DNA of 64,000 nucleotides. Source: QHXQ01 sp045807745 (lineage in GTDB: Bacteria > Acidobacteriota > Blastocatellia > Pyrinomonadales > Pyrinomonadaceae). The stretch covers positions 124,001-188,000 of the forward strand of contig JBJMGT010000022.1 in the NCBI GenBank assembly GCA_045807745.1, given 5' to 3'. The notes under the pieces were generated by a model, which searched no databases, was not told where the DNA came from, and was given only the letters and a program-made list of their open reading frames with translations. Positions 59,821 through 64,000 of the stretch are shown piece after piece; position 1 is the stretch's first letter; every line of letters starts with the position of its first letter. The position numbers and the translations under genes were made by a program.

Positions 59821-60207
59821 ATGAAGGAGAGAATCCAATATTACTTCACAGTCGCCTGTGTGATTGTGCTCTTTGACGTTATCGCTTCATTCGTGTCAAG
59901 GGCGTTAGCGTTTAATTACACGAAGCTGGCATGGGCGTCTTGGAGTTTGTATGCCTTGGCTGGCTATGTAGGTTGTTGGCGGTTCGGTTTTCTAAGCGGC
60001 ATAGTCGCCGGGTTAATAGCGGGACTTTCAGATTCGACCGTTGGTTGGAGCTTATCGTCCGCGATAGGCCCTTACATACCGTTTACTCAGCCGCGACACA
60101 CTCTGCTGCTCGTTTCGGTCGTGATAGTAATCGTCTCGCTGACCGGCGCATTCTTCGGTTTCATTGGCTCATCGGCCGGTCATATTATTAAAAGGCGTGT
60201 CAATTAA
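59821..60207 (+). CDS. small membrane protein of unknown function
   Basis: The 128-residue protein has four hydrophobic helices (YYFTVACVIVLFDVIASFVS, WSLYALAGYVGCWRFG, FLSGIVAGLIAGLSDSTVGW, LLLVSVVIVIVSLTGAFFGF). The Gly-rich helix spacing and SxxxGW motif recall small conserved four-helix proteins. No function recognised. The start ATG 59821 is the first in frame. Confidence 0.6.
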   Translation: MKERIQYYFTVACVIVLFDVIASFVSRALAFNYTKLAWASWSLYALAGYVGCWRFGFLSGIVAGLIAGLSDSTVGWSLSSAIGPYIPFTQPRHTLLLVSVVIVIVSLTGAFFGFIGSSAGHIIKRRVN

Positions 60208-60275
60208 CTGCCATTAGCGATAGTGCGCGGGCAGCGGCAACAGCTATGTGCGCCAAGTAATGCTAGACTGATTAT

Positions 60276-60665
60276 ATGAATCTTGGTAGTCGTAGGCTCG
60301 TTCTCAAACGCACCGTCACCGGCTTAGGCTTATTCACCTTACAACCCATCCGTGCCGACAAGCGCGTTATCCAATACCTCGGCCCTATCATCACGACTGA
60401 GCAAGTACGCCAGAGCCGGAGTAAGTATCTCTTCAAGCTCGATGAGCAGTGTGCTATTGACGGCCGCTCTCGGAGCAACAAGGCCCGGTATATCAATCAC
60501 TCTTGCCAGCCTAATGCCGAAGCATTTATTTACGGGCGGCGGATTTGGATATGCTCCAAACGCGCTATTCCGGTCGAAGAGCAAATCACCATTAACTACG
60601 GCGCAGAGTATTTGCACGCCCACATGCAGCAGGGCTGCAAATGTGCGGTCTGTGGGGCAGCTTAA
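60276..60665 (+). CDS. SET-domain protein
   Basis: The 129-residue protein is a minimal SET domain: TVTGLGLFTLQPIRADKRVI (N-SET motif), ARYINHSCQPNAEAFIY (SAM/knot motif NHSC) and EEQITINYGAEYL (catalytic Tyr), ending with post-SET-like cysteines CKCAVCG. SET enzymes methylate protein lysines. Bacterial members are uncommon and usually acquired; the substrate here could be a nucleoid or ribosomal protein. It stands alone in the plus-strand run. Confidence 0.88.
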   Translation: MNLGSRRLVLKRTVTGLGLFTLQPIRADKRVIQYLGPIITTEQVRQSRSKYLFKLDEQCAIDGRSRSNKARYINHSCQPNAEAFIYGRRIWICSKRAIPVEEQITINYGAEYLHAHMQQGCKCAVCGAA

Positions 60666-60720
60666 CTCAGAGCTTTCTTTCGCTGCGATGACTTCTGACG
60701 GCGGTGTAACTTGCATCCGT

Positions 60721-61008
60721 CTAGTGATAATCCCGCTCCGTAAATATCTGAACCCCACGCGCTGCTAATAACGCCTTCGCTTCTTCTGTCAGATTATGAG
60801 CAAAGGCCAATAATATTAGGTCAGTGTCCGTTAATGTTTGCAGCGCCGCTTGAACCTGTGGCGAGCGGACGACTCTCTCGCCGTTGAAGATGATTATGGT
60901 GCAGACACCATTGGCTAGGCGCGGCCGGACTAAGCCTTGAAATCGTTTAGGCAGCTTGCGCGTAAGCTCTGTACACGCAACGCTCTTTTGTATGCTAAAG
61001 CTCGCCAT
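60721..61008 (-). CDS. small unknown protein
   Basis: The 95-residue protein begins MASFSIQKSVACTELTRKLP and has an alternating strand-helix pattern (NGVCTIIIFNGERVVRSPQV, LILLAFAHNLTEEAKALLAA, GVQIFTERDYH), reminiscent of a Rossmann-like or CopG-like small fold. GAGAAG lies upstream of the start. It runs against the neighbouring genes. Not recognised. Confidence 0.55.
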   Translation of the reverse strand: MASFSIQKSVACTELTRKLPKRFQGLVRPRLANGVCTIIIFNGERVVRSPQVQAALQTLTDTDLILLAFAHNLTEEAKALLAARGVQIFTERDYH

Positions 61009-61133
61009 ACTGTTCTTCTCAACTGCTAGGGACTGGCAAAGCGTCTAATGCGCAACTTTGCGGAACTGGCACGCCCTTGCTGCGTCTAATATACAACCGA
61101 GGCAGCAGAGACGTACCTGTTTGGAGACACCCT

Positions 61134-61577
61134 ATGCGAGACGAACTGAGAAGGTTCTACGCAAGACATTATGAGACGTTGAGCCTAATCTTTATCGTTG
61201 AAGTCGCCTTCGTCGCTGCTTTCTTTCTTGAGGCAGTGGCACACACCCAAGGACTGGCCAGACCATATATCTTCCTGCTCAGTCTCTTCGTGTGCCCGCT
61301 AGTCGTAGCGTGGCCAGCGCGGACTGCTCGGATGCTACGGGGCGCGGCGACTAACGCGCTCTTCGTGCTGTTCTTGTTCGCGTACTCTGTGTATCTGCGG
61401 GGCTAGCCGGTCAACAAGTATCTCATACGAGAGTTCCTGACCGTGTTCGCCTTCGGCATGGTGAGCGGCATGGCGGCGGGCGGGCGGGTCGAACGATGGC
61501 GCAATAAGCGGGCCGGGCTTAATCCGCCCCCGACCACTACCACTGCTAACTGCGCCGGTAAGCTCGCTGACGGATGA
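61134..61577 (+). pseudogene. amber-interrupted paralogue of the 41523 membrane protein
   Basis: ATG 61134 follows GGAGAC, as in the paralogue. The frame MRDELRRFYARHYETLSLIF... runs through two helices to YLRG and meets TAG at 61404-61406. It then continues in the same frame (REFLTVFAFGMVSGMAAGGR, VERWRNKRAG) to TGA at 61575-61577. The TAG aligns with the Trp in IIYSDGWFVT of the intact copy, so one TGG to TAG change explains it. The rest is fully alignable without gaps. A recent nonsense mutation is most likely; readthrough cannot be excluded. Confidence 0.78.
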
Positions 61578-61727
61578 TTACTTTTCTTCTGCGTCGGTAT
61601 CAAGCTACAGAGTTTAGAGACGCCCAATGAAGACGCCTATCCTTCCCTACTAGGGCCGGCGTTTCTTCGCTTACACTTATTTCGCTGTCGCTTATGGCTT
61701 AGCCCACAGTTAATGAGCACTACCGCT

Positions 61728-62201
61728 TCATTCGGCGGGCGTGACCTGTACGCTGACTATTTGCCAGCGCCCGTCTCGCCGCTCAAAGCTGCGGATAAAC
61801 AGGTAGGGACGACTATCATATTCCTCTCCACCGAACCGCATCACTAATACACCGCGCCCACTGACTGCACCAGTGTTCTCGCTCGCCATCACATGCACGT
61901 CACTGCTATTCATCGATACGAACGCCACGTTAGGGTTGGCAACCAACGCCAGCCGCCGCGCCTTGTCCGTGCCGCGCCCATAGCCATTGACAGTGAACTC
62001 GTCAGCCAGCAGGTCATTGAGTGCGGCCACGTCCCGGCTGAGATGGGCATTTATGTATGCCTCGTTAGCCGTTAACACTTCGCGCTCATAACGATTGTTC
62101 GGCGCGGTGTTCAGATGCAGGAAAGAAGGTACAGTCGAAACGGCGAGACTAAACAGGAACGTAACTAACGAGACACCTAAGCGCAGAGTATGGCGTTTCA
62201 T
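61728..62201 (-). CDS. secreted DUF4440 (NTF2-like) protein
   Basis: AAGGAG with 8-nt spacing selects ATG 62199-62201 (MKRHTLRLGVSLVTFLFSLA); another ATG lies only 2 nt behind the site. The 157-residue protein has an N-terminal anchor or signal peptide and one DUF4440 domain (YEREVLTANEAYINAHLSRD, NDLLADEFTVNGYGRGT, SFERRDGRWQIVSVQVTPAE). Function unknown. It is adjacent to the amber-interrupted gene and near the TonB-C gene. Confidence 0.78.
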   Translation of the reverse strand: MKRHTLRLGVSLVTFLFSLAVSTVPSFLHLNTAPNNRYEREVLTANEAYINAHLSRDVAALNDLLADEFTVNGYGRGTDKARRLALVANPNVAFVSMNSSDVHVMASENTGAVSGRGVLVMRFGGEEYDSRPYLFIRSFERRDGRWQIVSVQVTPAE

Positions 62202-62386
62202 GTTCATTACTCCTTGAGACATAACATCTGTAGCCGGAAACAATTGTTAGCGGGAGACTGAGGGAAGCCTATGGCCGAGTGGAATTGTTGTCAAACAAAA
62301 AGAATCAAAGGCGGGACGTTATTAGCGGCGGCAGATACACCCGTGCGCTGATAGATAGGGATTGTGCGAATCAAGTTTTGATGGCA

Positions 62387-63058
62387 CTAATTAACGAAGG
62401 TCGCCTGCACGCGCTTCGACACCAAGAAGTAAGGAATCCAGACGTGCATCCAGAAGAAACTAATCAGGAGCGACGTGCCGATGCTGGCGTGATTGCTGGT
62501 CGCTGCAAGTGAGGGGATTTGAGCTGCAACCAGGTGGTCGCCTAGGGTGAAGAGAAAGCTGACGGGGATGAACGCCACCAGCAACTTCGGCGTAATCCGT
62601 TTCTTCTGGAAGAAGCAGACGGCAATGACGGCCATTACAAGTAGGAAGATGGTGTTGCCGATAAGCTCATAAGCCAATAGTGGTTGCCACAATAGGTGAT
62701 ACAATCGCGCGCCGGGTACGGTTAGCAACTGTCGCTTAGGGCTGAGATAGAACCTTAGCGTTGTGCCGAGGTAGCTCAGCACGCGCAACAGGCCGAGCAC
62801 CAGCCCGATAGCCGGTAAGATTAACCAGCCGCCAATTTTTGGCTGGCTGGCTTGTGTTGTGGTGGCATCTGCGGGGAACGGCGCGGGTGGCACTTCGACA
62901 GGCTGCGCTGGCGCTACCTCAGCACTAGGACTACTGGTGACAACCGATTCTTGAGAAGGTTTGGCAGGTAGGTCTGCGCCACAACGTTCACACGTAACAT
63001 CCGTCTGCCAGTTTACAAGACCGCACTGCTGACACTTGTTAATAACAGCTTCATTCAT
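62387..63058 (-). CDS. zinc-ribbon plus DUF2569-like membrane protein
   Basis: The 223-residue protein begins with a zinc ribbon (CQQCGLVNWQTDVTCERCGA). A Pro/Ala/Ser-rich linker and a membrane region follow, starting with KIGGWLILPAIGLVLGLLRV, typical of DUF2569 proteins. Four helices are visible (YELIGNTIFLLVMAVIAVCF, LLVAFIPVSFLFTLGDHLVA, TSLLISFFWMHVWIPYFLVS). The fold is known only as a conserved membrane family. The start follows 30 nt after the TonB-C gene stop on the same strand. Confidence 0.82.
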   Translation of the reverse strand: MNEAVINKCQQCGLVNWQTDVTCERCGADLPAKPSQESVVTSSPSAEVAPAQPVEVPPAPFPADATTTQASQPKIGGWLILPAIGLVLGLLRVLSYLGTTLRFYLSPKRQLLTVPGARLYHLLWQPLLAYELIGNTIFLLVMAVIAVCFFQKKRITPKLLVAFIPVSFLFTLGDHLVAAQIPSLAATSNHASIGTSLLISFFWMHVWIPYFLVSKRVQATFVN

Positions 63059-63088
63059 GCCCGCTCGCCAAGTTAAATTGAACCCAAG

Positions 63089-63958
63089 TCAATGGGTAAA
63101 TTTGTATAGCAGAAAGCCCGTCACTTTTTCCGGCTTGCCTTGCACAGTAGTCGGCAGGAAAGTAGTGCGCCGGGCGGCGGCCACAGCCGCAGCCCGTAAA
63201 GGCTCTGGCCCACTGACTGCTTGCGCCCACATCACTTTGCCCGATTCATCTATTACGACTTTGACTCTGACCTCGCCTTGAACGTTTCTCGCCTCTAGTG
63301 GATAGACGGGCACGGGCTTATTGATGGCTTTACCGTTGAGGATACCGCCCATCACTCGCGCGTTCGGCGCTTGGTCTGCTTCAGGCGTAGCCACAACCGG
63401 CGCAGTGTTCGGCCCGATGGAATTGTAAAGCTGTCGCTCCTTATCGCCCATGAAGGGAAACCACGCGCGCAGGTCGGGATTTCGGGCCAGTAATCTTTCC
63501 GCCCTTTCTTTATAGAAAGCGGCTAACGAATGCTCGCCTATAGTTTCGCTCAGCACGGCAGCCGTCACGCTCAGTTCTACGGTGCTGCCGAGGCTGTCCT
63601 CATCTTGTTTGTCGCTTAGCAGCGACAGGGCCTTATCCTTTATGACCAGCGCGAGCTTAGGGAGTGGCTTGTTGCCGTGTAAGTAGTCAGGCACAGTGAG
63701 AAAGAGGGAAACCCAATAGTGCTTTTCTACGTCTATGCCGATGTACTTCAACAGTTCCTTTTCAAACTCATCACCGAGCCGCTTACGCTCTGCGTTGAAG
63801 AGCGTGGCTAGAGGCTGTTTTGAGCCTGCCCAGCCGCCTTCCTGCGTCTTCACTTGCTTGTCAAGTTCAGCGAACGGGGCAGGCGTTCTGTTTTGCGCGA
63901 AAGCGGGTGAGCAGAGGCAGAGGGCTACAGCCACAAGACAGATTACAGTAGTTCTCAT
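63089..63958 (-). CDS. exported protein with TonB C-terminal domain
   Basis: The 289-residue protein has a signal peptide (RTTVICLVAVALCLCSPAFA), a helical unknown domain (ELDKQVKTQEGGWAGSKQPL, EEFEKELLKYIGIDVEKHYW-like stretch) and a C-terminal TonB_C domain (PVPVYPLEARNVQGEVRVKV, VIDESGKVMWAQAVSGPEPL, AAARRTTFLPTTVQGKPEKV). The C-domain is paralogous to the one at 39778-40755. It probably interacts with an outer-membrane receptor or envelope partner. The ORF is complete and ends 42 nt before the window edge. Confidence 0.83.
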   Translation of the reverse strand: MRTTVICLVAVALCLCSPAFAQNRTPAPFAELDKQVKTQEGGWAGSKQPLATLFNAERKRLGDEFEKELLKYIGIDVEKHYWVSLFLTVPDYLHGNKPLPKLALVIKDKALSLLSDKQDEDSLGSTVELSVTAAVLSETIGEHSLAAFYKERAERLLARNPDLRAWFPFMGDKERQLYNSIGPNTAPVVATPEADQAPNARVMGGILNGKAINKPVPVYPLEARNVQGEVRVKVVIDESGKVMWAQAVSGPEPLRAAAVAAARRTTFLPTTVQGKPEKVTGFLLYKFTH

Positions 63959-64000
63959 TTCACCCCTTCCCCATAATAAGTAATCATGCGGTAATCCACC

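Noticed and set aside
54182..61577. Integron gene-cassette array
   Set aside because: Many small same-strand genes, but no GTTRRRY/RYYYAAC attC pairs and no IntI-type integrase; spacing and hairpins differ between genes.

Overview
The window looks like a chromosomal piece of an Acidobacteriota bacterium, probably class Blastocatellia (Pyrinomonadaceae-like). The evidence is the Oar-type TonB-dependent receptor with a carboxypeptidase-regulatory-like N-terminus, the diderm outer-membrane assembly genes, many secreted peptidases (M48, M19, M28, S41, M50), several DUF4440, TonB-C and WG-repeat proteins, and GC-rich codon use. The phylum call rests on recall of family distributions, not on a search. 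No rRNA, tRNA or CRISPR was recognised.

Layout. 1-38 kb is mostly housekeeping: a TonB-dependent receptor (cut by the window edge), an M48 protease, an outer-membrane biogenesis run on the minus strand (tamB-like, BamA/TamA-like, SurA-like), riboflavin genes (a RibBX-like protein, ribE) with cmk and threonine aldolase, hemW, a bare glycine-rich protein, M19 dipeptidase, acs, a PilZ-like protein plus AI-2E exporter family pair, carA, an M28 peptidase, lepB, an HU-type protein, site-2 protease and an S41 protease. In this part most gene ends carry an unusual repeat class: intergenic hairpins whose arms are built from degenerate 7-nt tandem units. The unit sequence differs at each site while the architecture is kept. 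At least thirteen sites lie between 4.8 and 37.8 kb and I found none from 38 to 64 kb. One has become the signal-peptide core of the SurA-like protein, and three supply the stop codon of the adjacent gene.

38-64 kb is accessory in character: small secreted, membrane or unknown proteins, paralogous pairs (TonB-C, DUF4440, a small membrane family with one amber-interrupted copy), a tyrosine integrase, a SWIM zinc-finger protein, an HTH/AT-hook regulator on an apparently leaderless transcript, and the most interesting object of the window, an AT-rich four-gene operon at 46.4-53.25 kb. It encodes an Rsm22-like methyltransferase, a DEAD/DEAH helicase with internal zinc clusters, a separate DUF1998-type zinc protein and a GNAT acetyltransferase fused to an ABC ATPase. 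The first three cistrons overlap by 4 nt. The helicase plus DUF1998 pair recalls the DISARM core (DrmA/DrmB) and MrfA, but the partners differ, so I propose an undescribed mobile defence or nucleic-acid-processing system.

54-61 kb is a run of small plus-strand genes (DUF4440, DUF6624, WG repeats, ferredoxin, SGNH hydrolase, SET-domain protein and unknowns), ending with minus-strand DUF4440, DUF2569 and TonB-C genes.
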